Part shown: positions 1-6,762 of the stretch, piece after piece
How the letters are laid out: every line of letters starts with the position of its first letter
How positions within the stretch are numbered: position 1 is the stretch's first letter
NCBI GenBank assembly: GCA_903896585.1
Contig: CAITYI010000371.1
Span: forward strand, 1-15,757
Origin: an uncultured bacterium
GTDB lineage: Bacteria > Actinomycetota > Actinomycetes > S36-B12
Length of the DNA: 15,757 bases
Direction of reading: 5' to 3'
The notes under the pieces: generated by a model
What the model was told of the DNA's origin: nothing
Databases searched by the model: none
What the model saw: the letters and a program-made list of their open reading frames with translations, nothing else
Translations under genes and position numbers: made by a program

Positions 1-786
1 GCCCTTGCGATTTATCGCACCGATCGGGTGAATGGGTGGAAGGTACACGACATCAAAGCCCATTGCGGCTATGTGGGGTAACCGCCGAGCAGCCGAGGCA
101 AATGTCCCCGACCGTGGTGGATCCAGAGTGGCTCCTTCGCTTCGCGGGAAAAATTCGTACCAGGTTCCAACGAGGGCGCGGGATCTCTCAACGAGGAGTG
201 GCCATGGGCCAGATGATGTGGGTGACTCGCGAATCGGATTTGCTTGGGCAATATCCATCACTGCAGAGTCCGTGGCTGCAGCGAGCCGCACACTTGCGGG
301 CAGAGAAGTATTGAGGACCGTGACAATGGCAGATTTAAGGACTGCCGCTTGGTCAGGTGGGGTTTTCGGGTGCGCTGCTATTGATTGGAGTAGCTGGGCA
401 CCTTCGGTGAACTCTAGATCCGGGTCCAAACCAGCTGGAATTTTGATGGAAGCTCGGCGGTGCCAGGTGCTCCACGGATCTCCCCAGGCGGTAATTGTGA
501 AACTCCAGTACCCCTCGGTATCCGGCTGGAAAAGCGCCTCGTATCGATCGGGGTCATGGTCGCATTGCATGGGGTAAGGCCCACATTCCAGTCCTGATGG
601 ATCCGTGAATTTAATATCCACACTCAGGGAATCGTGTCCTTCACGAAATGCGGTGACGCTAAATGGAATTACTTCACCTTTAACGCCGGCAGCAGGAAAT
701 TGGCCACTCTCCACCACGGGGGCAATATCGGTGAGCGTAAATCTATGGAAGTGGGTCTGGTCAACCTTGGGGAGACGCGCAGACAT
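1..786 (-). CDS. glgE: GlgE, alpha-1,4-glucan:maltose-1-phosphate maltosyltransferase (N-terminal part)
   Basis: The minus strand is open from ATG 786 to the window edge, 262 codons with no stop; the C-terminal ~60 % of the usual ~660-700 residues lies outside. GlgE (GH13_3) transfers maltosyl units from maltose-1-phosphate to alpha-1,4-glucan in the cytoplasm. Seen: an N-terminal beta-sandwich-like region with GDPWSTWHRR, then GTWYEFFPRS, then a GTF...AARRLPHIAAMGF stretch followed by DVVYLPPIHPIG and NRKG, which is the start of the catalytic barrel and diagnostic for GlgE. ATG 786 is the only reasonable start, because an in-frame stop lies at 820-822. No Shine-Dalgarno is visible; a TACTCT box ends 7 nt before the ATG. 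It follows glgX on the same strand after a 198-bp gap. The catalytic Asp and Glu lie beyond the edge and cannot be checked. Confidence 0.93.
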   Translation of the reverse strand, partial: MSARLPKVDQTHFHRFTLTDIAPVVESGQFPAAGVKGEVIPFSVTAFREGHDSLSVDIKFTDPSGLECGPYPMQCDHDPDRYEALFQPDTEGYWSFTITAWGDPWSTWHRRASIKIPAGLDPDLEFTEGAQLLQSIAAHPKTPPDQAAVLKSAIVTVLNTSLPASVRLAAATDSAVMDIAQANPIRESPTSSGPWPLLVERSRALVGTWYEFFPRSEGATLDPPRSGTFASAARRLPHIAAMGFDVVYLPPIHPIGAINRKG

Positions 787-793
787 GGTGCCG

Positions 794-799
794 AGAGTA
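794..799 (-). promoter_or_regulatory. Candidate -10 box of glgE (leaderless)
   Basis: On the minus strand TACTCT fits the actinobacterial TANNNT -10 consensus and ends 7 nt before the glgE ATG, which would place transcription start at or next to the start codon. No convincing -35 is present (TAGTGT at 17-nt spacing is weak). If real, glgE has its own promoter in addition to read-through from glgX. Confidence 0.35.
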
Positions 800-852
800 T
801 CGGTGTTCCGCGGCAGACACTAGGGCTTCCCATGTATACGTTTGCAGGGCTG

Positions 853-903
853 GTTTCGGGCCCCAAGAAGTTTCGGGCCCTAAGGGGTATCGGGCCGTAG
901 GCA
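853..903. repeat. Three-copy 17-bp tandem repeat in the glgX-glgE gap
   Basis: Three consecutive 17-bp units start at 853, 870 and 887: GTTTCGGGCCCCAAGAA, GTTTCGGGCCCTAAGGG and GTATCGGGCCGTAGGCA. The core TCGGGCC recurs at 856, 873 and 890, an exact 17-bp period. The first two copies also each contain the self-complementary GGGCCC, so they can pair as a 6-bp hairpin. The repeat lies upstream of glgE, so it could be an operator array, an attenuating structure or a small expansion. Function unknown. Confidence 0.75.
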
Positions 904-984
904 TTTACTGCTGTGCCTCCCTTGCGCTCTGGTGCCGTGACGAGTGCCACTACCAGTGCCATGAGAGGTGCGCCTGAAATCAAC

Positions 985-3063
985 TTACGTTGAAGATTTC
1001 CGTGCTTGCAGAATCAAGGTGGATCGCGGGGTGAGACTGACTGACTGATCCGATTCGTATCGGGCTTTATTCGGTGTGCCGTTGGTGAATGTTGTATCCA
1101 AGATAGGAGTGTATGAATAGCCGTCGTATGGGTTGCTGGGGAGAACGAAATCAATGGATTCAGTGCCTGCGTGGAAAATACACAGTAATGAATCTCCTTG
1201 AGCTGGTGAGATAAACATTCCGACCGTTGAGACATTGCCTGATCCCCAGTCTTCGATTTCACAACCATCTGGCCCGACCCACGCCAAATCCTTAGGGCCA
1301 CCTTCACAATGCGGTGCGCCGGTGAAAAAACCTGGTGGTCGTATGTCAGCCCAAACGGTGCGAATGTGATTCAGGGTTGCGCAGAGATCAATCAGGTCCC
1401 AATGTGATTGTTCGATTTCCCAGTTCACCCATGAAATCGAGTTGTCTTGACAGTACCCATTGTTGTTGCCAAGTTGCGTTCGGTGGAATTCATCTCCAGC
1501 AACTAGCATTGGCACGCCGCTGGACAAGTACATGGTTGTCATAAAGTTTCTTATTTGGCGTGCTCGGGTTTCTTGAATTTCAAGATCGTGTGTGGGTCCC
1601 TCGACTCCATAATTATCTGAACGATTGTTGTCTGTTCCGTCCCGGTTGTCTTCAAGGTTTGCTTGGTTGTGCTTATGGTTATAGCTCACCAGATCCAACA
1701 AAGTAAAGCCATCGTGCGAGGTGACAAAATTAATTGAAGTGCAAGGATCGGCAGACTTACCGCCATTGATATCTTCAGAACCGGTAAGGCGCCAACCGAT
1801 ATGTTCGATACCTGACTCACCGCGCCAAAAATCGCGAACATCGTCCCGATACCGGTCATTCCACTCACTCCACAAACTGGGAAATGACCCGAGGTGGTAT
1901 CCATCAGGTCCGACATCCCAAGGCTCAGCGATTAACTTGACTTTTCGGAGCACGGGATCCTGTTGAATTGTGTTAAGGAAAGCACCATGCATATCCGTCT
2001 CAAAATTACCACGGGTCAATGCTGTTGCGAGATCAAATCGGAATCCGTCAACATGCATTTCGGTTACCCAATAGCGTAATGAGTCCATGATCACTTGAAG
2101 AGCTTGCGGCAAAGAGGCATTGACGGAATTTCCGCAACCAGTAACGTCAATGTAATCTCCGGAGTCAGATAGCCGGTAAAAGTCGAGATTGTTTATGCCT
2201 TTGAAGCATAGAAATGGTCCCTGGGCGCCGCCTTCTGCGGTGTGGTTATAAACCACATCGAGGATTACTTCAATACCAGAGCGGTGAAGTTCGCGCACCA
2301 TATATTTGAAATCTTCGATTTCCGTTCCCGGTCCCGACGCATATTGAGCATGTGGTGCGAAGAACCCAATGGTGTTATAACCCCAGTAGTTGCTCAGACC
2401 AGTATCCATCAGGTGGGGCTCACTCAAAAATGATTGGACTGGCAGTAATTCGATGGCCGTGACACCAATGTGTCTAAGGTGTTCAATGAGAGCGGGTGCT
2501 GTGACACCCCGGAATGTTCCACGATCGGTTTCTGGCACCGATGGATGTAATTGGGTTAGTCCTTTGACGTGTGCTTCGTAAATCACGGTTTCGGACCAAG
2601 GAATATTTGGCGGACGGTCTCCTTCCCAATCGAAATGGGATGCTGTTACCACAGAGTGTGGTACGTGGTTGTTGTTCTCCGTAGTTGACATAACTAACGG
2701 ATCATGTGGCGAATGGTCGTAGATTGCGGGTGTTTGAATCAGCGTTCCCGCGATCCGCTTCGAATATGGATCAAGAAGGATTTTGTGCGGATTGAATCGC
2801 AAGCCAGATTGTGGATCCCACTCGCCCGAGACTCTGAAGCCGTAGTGATCGCCCACGGATACCTGGGGAACATTTGCGTAATAGACGCCCTGGACTAACC
2901 GGCTCAGTTCTATTTGACGCTCTGAGATACTGCCGTCAGTCTCTGTGGTGAGCAGGCAGAACATTACCTTTGTGGCCCTGGGTGCCCACAGCGACACATT
3001 CGCCGAGCCATCTGGCAGGGGATAAACTCCGAAATTGTCCCAAACTCCACCGAGTGCTCTCAC
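985..3063 (-). CDS. glgX: GlgX, glycogen debranching enzyme (isoamylase type)
   Basis: A 692-residue GH13 enzyme of full family length that hydrolyses alpha-1,6 branches of glycogen in the cytoplasm. Seen: an N-terminal CBM48-like domain (about residues 10-105, SLWAPRATKV), then the catalytic barrel with region I DVVYNH (269-274), region II GFRFD with nucleophile D344, region III IAEPWD with acid/base E380, and region IV SHDGFTLLDLVSYNHKHN with H450-D451. The YNHKHNxAN stretch and the NYWGYN motif near 225-230 are typical of GlgX/TreX. The GTG start at 3063 is chosen because family homology begins within the first ten residues and a good promoter lies 7 nt upstream with no Shine-Dalgarno. It is divergent from the enoyl-CoA hydratase gene and upstream of glgE; glgX beside glgE suggests trimming of GlgE-made glucan. 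TreX-like activity in a trehalose route is the alternative. Confidence 0.95.
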   Translation of the reverse strand: MRALGGVWDNFGVYPLPDGSANVSLWAPRATKVMFCLLTTETDGSISERQIELSRLVQGVYYANVPQVSVGDHYGFRVSGEWDPQSGLRFNPHKILLDPYSKRIAGTLIQTPAIYDHSPHDPLVMSTTENNNHVPHSVVTASHFDWEGDRPPNIPWSETVIYEAHVKGLTQLHPSVPETDRGTFRGVTAPALIEHLRHIGVTAIELLPVQSFLSEPHLMDTGLSNYWGYNTIGFFAPHAQYASGPGTEIEDFKYMVRELHRSGIEVILDVVYNHTAEGGAQGPFLCFKGINNLDFYRLSDSGDYIDVTGCGNSVNASLPQALQVIMDSLRYWVTEMHVDGFRFDLATALTRGNFETDMHGAFLNTIQQDPVLRKVKLIAEPWDVGPDGYHLGSFPSLWSEWNDRYRDDVRDFWRGESGIEHIGWRLTGSEDINGGKSADPCTSINFVTSHDGFTLLDLVSYNHKHNQANLEDNRDGTDNNRSDNYGVEGPTHDLEIQETRARQIRNFMTTMYLSSGVPMLVAGDEFHRTQLGNNNGYCQDNSISWVNWEIEQSHWDLIDLCATLNHIRTVWADIRPPGFFTGAPHCEGGPKDLAWVGPDGCEIEDWGSGNVSTVGMFISPAQGDSLLCIFHAGTESIDFVLPSNPYDGYSYTPILDTTFTNGTPNKARYESDQSVSLTPRSTLILQARKSST

Positions 3064-3070
3064 TCTGAGG

Positions 3071-3100
3071 ACTTTACTTGTTTCCAGCCTCTGGGGTCAT
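3071..3100 (-). promoter_or_regulatory. glgX promoter, probably giving a leaderless transcript
   Basis: On the minus strand a -35-like ATGACC (3100-3095) and a -10 TAAAGT (3076-3071) are separated by 18 nt, with 7 nt between the -10 and the GTG start codon. TAAAGT fits TANNNT and ATGACC shares the TGAC core. No Shine-Dalgarno precedes the GTG, so a leaderless mRNA beginning at or beside the GTG is the simplest reading. An alternative -10, GATAAT at 3104-3099, would give a leader of about 28 nt. Confidence 0.5.
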
Positions 3101-3150
3101 TATCGATTCTCCCAGTGGGCTAGCGTGTGTTCACGGATGTCCATCGAGTC

Positions 3151-3159
3151 GGAAGGGAG
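3151..3159 (+). promoter_or_regulatory. Ribosome binding site setting the enoyl-CoA hydratase start
   Basis: GGAAGGGAG lies 7 nt before ATG 3167 and fixes the start there rather than at in-frame upstream codons from 3035 onward. Those would add about 44 residues (SQTPPSALTL...) with no family similarity and would overlap the glgX promoter. Confidence 0.75.
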
Positions 3160-3166
3160 TGTGTTT

Positions 3167-3958
3167 ATGGCAATTTTTGAAGAAGAATTCGTGCGAGTAG
3201 ATATAAATCACGGAATTGCGGTCATGCACCTGACTCGCCCGCCCATGAATGCATTGAATCTGCAAATGCAACGGCAAATCTCGGCTGCAGCCGACCTCGC
3301 ATCCGGGCATCGAGAAGTACATGCGGTCGTCTTGTACGGTGGTCCAAAAGTTTTTGCCGCTGGAGCAGACGTAAAAGAGATGGCAAACATGTCGTATGCA
3401 GACATGGCTGAGGCCGCTCACCGACTGCGGGAATCATTTGATGCGGTCGCTCGGATCTCCCAGCCCACTATTGCTGCGATCACCGGCTTTGCCCTTGGTG
3501 GGGGATTGGAATTGGCCATGTGCGCTGATTTTCGGGTCGCAGGGGACAATGCCAAATTGGGTCAGCCGGAAATTCTTCTGGGCATTATTCCGGGCGCGGG
3601 TGGCACCCAACGTCTTCCTCGACTAGTTGGTCCCTCACGAGCCAAGGAATTAGTTTTTGGAGGGCAAATGATTTCCGCAACCGAGGCGCTCAATATTGGT
3701 CTTGTGAACCGGGTTTGTTCACCTGATTCGGTGTTGGAAACTTCCATTGAATGGGCACAAAGTTTTGTAGATGGTCCTCGATTAGCACTAGGAGCAGCGA
3801 AACGCGCAATCAATAACGGATTAAATGCAGATCTTGCTACCGGATTGTCTATCGAGACCACGGAGTTTGCTGCACTTTTTGCAACCGAAGACCAAAAGAA
3901 TGGTATGAATTCATTTGTCGACAATGGTCCTGGCAGAGCAGAGTTTCAGGGACGCTAA
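3167..3958 (+). CDS. Enoyl-CoA hydratase/isomerase (crotonase family)
   Basis: 263 residues from ATG 3167, the usual crotonase length. It would hydrate 2-enoyl-CoA to 3-hydroxyacyl-CoA in the cytoplasm. Seen: the oxyanion-hole region FAAGADVKEM (63-72), GFALGGGLELAMCAD (107-121) with catalytic E115, and QPEILLGIIPGAGGTQRL (133-150) with catalytic E135; the C-terminus ends in the standard ATEDQKNGM...FQGR. Both catalytic glutamates are present, so a hydratase is more likely than an unrelated crotonase such as a dehalogenase. The stop overlaps the methyltransferase start by one base (TAATG), implying translational coupling. The same pairing (EchA17 Rv3039c with methyltransferase Rv3038c) is, from memory, found in mycobacteria. 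Substrate chain length cannot be read from the sequence. Confidence 0.93.
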   Translation: MAIFEEEFVRVDINHGIAVMHLTRPPMNALNLQMQRQISAAADLASGHREVHAVVLYGGPKVFAAGADVKEMANMSYADMAEAAHRLRESFDAVARISQPTIAAITGFALGGGLELAMCADFRVAGDNAKLGQPEILLGIIPGAGGTQRLPRLVGPSRAKELVFGGQMISATEALNIGLVNRVCSPDSVLETSIEWAQSFVDGPRLALGAAKRAINNGLNADLATGLSIETTEFAALFATEDQKNGMNSFVDNGPGRAEFQGR

Positions 3959-4893
3959 TGCCGATAACCGACGATCAGATGCAAGCGGCATGGAGTGATC
4001 CAAAGCTTGCAAACATTGTTTATCACGATTGGGAAGCCGAGACATACGATCACAAATGGAGTATTTCCTATGACCAACGGTGTGTGGACTATGCCCGCAA
4101 TTGTTTCGATCACGTACTTCCAGTAAGTGAGCAAGTCGCATATAACACTGTGATCGAACTTGGTTCCGGCACTGGTTTCTTTTTGCTTAATTTGATGCAG
4201 TCGGGAATTGGCAAAATAGGAATTACAACAGATCTGAGTCGCGGGATGGTTTCAGTGGCTGTCCGCAATGGCAAGGCATTGGGATTACCCGTGACCGGGT
4301 TAGTCGCGGATGCTGAATCACTCCCGTTCGCCACGTCGAGTGTTGATTTGATTGTTGGTCATGCCGTCCTGCACCATGTTCCCGACTTGGATCGCTTATT
4401 CGCTGAGGTGCTAAGGGTCCTGAAACCTGGCGGCAGGTTTGTTTTTTGTGGCGAACCAACTGAGAAGGGCGATTTTGTCGCTCGGTCGCTTTCGCGCTTG
4501 ACGTGGTGGGCCAGTACAAGAATTACCGCATTGCCACCATTTTCTGACAAATGGTCCAGAAGCCCTCAAGAGTTGGCTCAATCCTCGAGGGAGCAAGCAC
4601 TGGAGTCCGTAGTCGACATTCACACATTTGACCCTGATGCACTTGGTCGAATTGCCGTGAGGTGTGGTGCAACAGATGTCACGACGGTGACCGAGGAATT
4701 GAGCGCCAGTTGGTTTGGGTGGCCTATTCGTACATTTGAGGCGGCGGTGAAACCAGGTGCCTTGGGGTGGGGATGGGCCAACTTTGCCTATGGAACGTGG
4801 AAGAGACTGGAAAAGTTAGATAAAAACGTACTCTCCCGCGTTGTTCCCGATGAGTATTTTTATAACGTGTGCATTACAGGTTTAGCTCCGTAA
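3958..4893 (+). CDS. Class I SAM-dependent methyltransferase, Rv3038c-like
   Basis: 311 residues. Seen: Rossmann motif I VIELGSGTG (65-73), the acidic residue after strand 2 (TDLS, D92), ADAESLPF with D118, then GHAVLHHVPDLDRLF (134-148) and VLRVLKPGGRFVF (151-163), the standard Methyltransf_11 layout. The N-terminal WEAETYDHKWSISYDQRCVDYAR stretch (25-47) and the C-terminal half (about 180-311, with GWPIRTFEA) resemble, from memory, mycobacterial Rv3038c, whose substrate I do not know. No signal peptide or membrane segment, so it is cytosolic. ATG 3958 overlaps the previous stop by one base. It lies in an operon with a glucosyltransferase and an acyltransferase, so a sugar or glycan substrate is reasonable; a small-molecule or lipid substrate is not excluded. 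It does not resemble Rv3030, the MGLP-linked methyltransferase. Confidence 0.9.
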   Translation: MPITDDQMQAAWSDPKLANIVYHDWEAETYDHKWSISYDQRCVDYARNCFDHVLPVSEQVAYNTVIELGSGTGFFLLNLMQSGIGKIGITTDLSRGMVSVAVRNGKALGLPVTGLVADAESLPFATSSVDLIVGHAVLHHVPDLDRLFAEVLRVLKPGGRFVFCGEPTEKGDFVARSLSRLTWWASTRITALPPFSDKWSRSPQELAQSSREQALESVVDIHTFDPDALGRIAVRCGATDVTTVTEELSASWFGWPIRTFEAAVKPGALGWGWANFAYGTWKRLEKLDKNVLSRVVPDEYFYNVCITGLAP

Positions 4894-4900
4894 TACATTC

Positions 4901-6073
4901 ATGAAAATTCTGCATTTTTCTTGGGAATATCCACCTGTCATGTTTGGCGGGTTGGGGGCACATGTTGTTGAATTAACGCGGGAACAGGTCAAGCAAGGAC
5001 ATCAAGTAACCGTAATCACGCAACAATCTGACCCAGCTTCACCTGTGAGTGAGGTGGTTCAGGGTGTCCACGTATTGCGGGCCAATAACGCCTACCCGCA
5101 CATTCCATTTTCTCAAGAATCACTCGGTATGTGGGCACATGGTTTTGCCTTGGGATCCTATGCGACGGCACGTGATCACATGGGGGACTGGATCCCTGAA
5201 ATTGTTCACGGACACGATTGGGTGGGAGCCGAACAGACGCAACTCCTGGCGCGCCACCTCAATATTCCACAGGTGATCACGATTCATGCGACCGAATTTG
5301 GTCGACATCAGGGGTGGTTGGTGACGCGGACCTCCCGTACCGTGCACGCTCGTGAATTGCGAGCAATAGCTCAAGCATCTCGGGTCATTGTGTGCAGCGA
5401 ATATATGAAACACGAGTTGGTGGACTCACTAGGTGCTGACCATCGGAAGATATCCGTGGTTCCCAATGGAGTCGACTCCAGTGAATCAGGATCTTTCCGA
5501 CTCCCTAGACAGTCCCATGAACCGTTTACCATTGGTTTTTTGGGGAGAGTCGAATGGGAGAAAGGTGCACACCATGTAATTGACGCTCTCGCACTTCTCA
5601 ATAACTCTCGATTCAGAGTGAGAATTATTGGCATTGGAAGTCAGCTTCCCAACCTCATCAGCAAAGTAGCTCGCTTAGGACTGACCGATCAGGTCGATCT
5701 CTTCGGATATGTGTCATCGGAGCGAAAACGGGAACTCTTGAGCGAATGCAATGTTCTAGTGGTTCCTTCAAGTTATGAGCCCTTCGGAATCGTGGCACTT
5801 GAAGCTGGGTTAGCAGGTGTACCACTAGTGGTGTCGCGGGCAGGTGGACTTAGCGATGTGATCCCGAATCAGGAATTTGGCTACCCATTAGAAGTGGTAA
5901 CAGGTGAAACTATCGCCCAATGCATCACGGAAATTGACCAAGATCCGCAGGAATCCAACGTGCGGGCACAAAAATTCTTCAATCGAGTTGTCAACGTTTA
6001 TAACTGGGCATCAATTGCCAACCTCACAACTGATGTCTACCGGGTGGCAATGGAAGTAGAAAGTCATGAGTGA
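4901..6073 (+). CDS. GT4 alpha-glucosyltransferase, Rv3032-like (glycogen synthase family)
   Basis: 390 residues with a GT-B fold and family GT4. Seen: the N-terminal nucleotide-sugar loop WEYPPVMFGGLGAHV (8-22), VHGHDW (102-107), IHATEFGRH (128-136) as in Rv3032 and bacterial glycogen synthases, VVPNGVD (186-192), GFLGRVEWEKG (212-222) with the phosphate-binding R216 and K221, and the EX7E motif YEPFGIVALE with E293 and E301. Rv3032 elongates the alpha-1,4-glucan of MGLP using UDP- or ADP-glucose, and that role is inferred here. It starts 7 bp after the methyltransferase stop without a clear Shine-Dalgarno, so translation is probably coupled, and overlaps the acyltransferase start by 8 bp. 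GlgM-type maltose-1-phosphate synthase is the main alternative and would feed GlgE directly. Confidence 0.88.
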   Translation: MKILHFSWEYPPVMFGGLGAHVVELTREQVKQGHQVTVITQQSDPASPVSEVVQGVHVLRANNAYPHIPFSQESLGMWAHGFALGSYATARDHMGDWIPEIVHGHDWVGAEQTQLLARHLNIPQVITIHATEFGRHQGWLVTRTSRTVHARELRAIAQASRVIVCSEYMKHELVDSLGADHRKISVVPNGVDSSESGSFRLPRQSHEPFTIGFLGRVEWEKGAHHVIDALALLNNSRFRVRIIGIGSQLPNLISKVARLGLTDQVDLFGYVSSERKRELLSECNVLVVPSSYEPFGIVALEAGLAGVPLVVSRAGGLSDVIPNQEFGYPLEVVTGETIAQCITEIDQDPQESNVRAQKFFNRVVNVYNWASIANLTTDVYRVAMEVESHE

Positions 6074-6755
6074 CTTCAAGATACTCCGACTAAGCAATCT
6101 GCGGTGGATCATGCGAAACCGAGCCTGGAGTCCTTACTATCTTGTGCGCTACGTGCGTTTCATTCGGTTATATTTTTTTGGGCCGCGCGATGTTATATGT
6201 CGTGGTTTTGTATTCCTCGGTAAAGGTGTTGAGCTAAGTGTGAGAAAGGGTTTTGGTCGCATTGTGGTCGAGCCGTGGGTGCATATTGGTGACAACAATC
6301 GAATCAGAGCGCATGAAGGCACCGTATCGATTGGCACAAAATCAGTATTCGGGCGCGATAACACTATTAACGCGTACTTGAGCGTCATGATTGGAGCGGA
6401 GTGTATTTTCTCCGACTCCATTTACGTGTGCGACTTCGATCACCGGATGGACAACACTCAAATACCCATCCGTCAACAGGGAATAATTAAGTCTCCAGTG
6501 GTTATTGAATCAGATGTCTGGATTGGGACGAAAGCCACGATTTTACGCGGCTCCACAATCGGGCGAGGGTCGGTAGTCGGAGCCAATTCCGTTGTAAAGG
6601 GCAATGTCAAAGCTATGAGCATCGTTGCGGGGGTCCCCGCTCGAGTTATTCGATCGCGACTGGAGCCGACTTCGGATTCAATTGCACGGACCGAGCATCA
6701 AGCCTACGTCGATGCCCTAACCAAAGCGGCAATTAAAGACTCAATTGGTGAGTAA
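6066..6755 (+). CDS. Left-handed beta-helix acyltransferase (CAT/MaaA-like), possibly glycan O-acyltransferase
   Basis: 229 residues. Hexapeptide repeats build a left-handed beta-helix from about residue 65 to 195: IVVEPWVHIGDNN, VSIGTKSVFG, VMIGAECIFSD, VVIESDVWIGTKATIL, STIGRGSVVGANSVV, with the closing IVAGVPARVI (186-195). The CDFDHRMDN loop (122-130) carries the likely catalytic H126. Such enzymes transfer acetyl or larger acyl groups from acyl-CoA to sugar hydroxyls, usually as trimers. The N-terminal basic, aromatic region (about 7-38, RWIMRNRAWSPYYLVRYVRF) could touch a membrane but is not a clear transmembrane helix. From memory, mycobacterial Rv3034c, near the MGLP genes, belongs to this superfamily. 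It is the last gene of the operon, its ATG lying inside the GT4 gene (8-bp overlap), and it ends 7 bp from the convergent GH57 gene. Confidence 0.85.
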   Translation: MSDFKILRLSNLRWIMRNRAWSPYYLVRYVRFIRLYFFGPRDVICRGFVFLGKGVELSVRKGFGRIVVEPWVHIGDNNRIRAHEGTVSIGTKSVFGRDNTINAYLSVMIGAECIFSDSIYVCDFDHRMDNTQIPIRQQGIIKSPVVIESDVWIGTKATILRGSTIGRGSVVGANSVVKGNVKAMSIVAGVPARVIRSRLEPTSDSIARTEHQAYVDALTKAAIKDSIGE

Positions 6756-6762
6756 CCAACGG

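Noticed and set aside
32..577. Plus-strand 181-codon open frame
   Set aside because: It lies opposite the glgE coding strand, whose translation matches GlgE motifs; the plus-strand product has no recognisable feature.
669..983. Minus-strand 104-codon frame beginning with TTG one base after the glgX stop, with a hydrophobic N-terminus resembling a signal peptide
   Set aside because: It runs out of frame into the first 118 bases of glgE, crosses the 17-bp repeats, has a TTG start without a ribosome binding site, and the rest of the translation shows no protein-like pattern.
3035..3166. N-terminal extension of 44 residues on the enoyl-CoA hydratase
   Set aside because: A strong ribosome binding site precedes ATG 3167, crotonase homology starts there, and the extension would cover the divergent promoter region and the glgX start.
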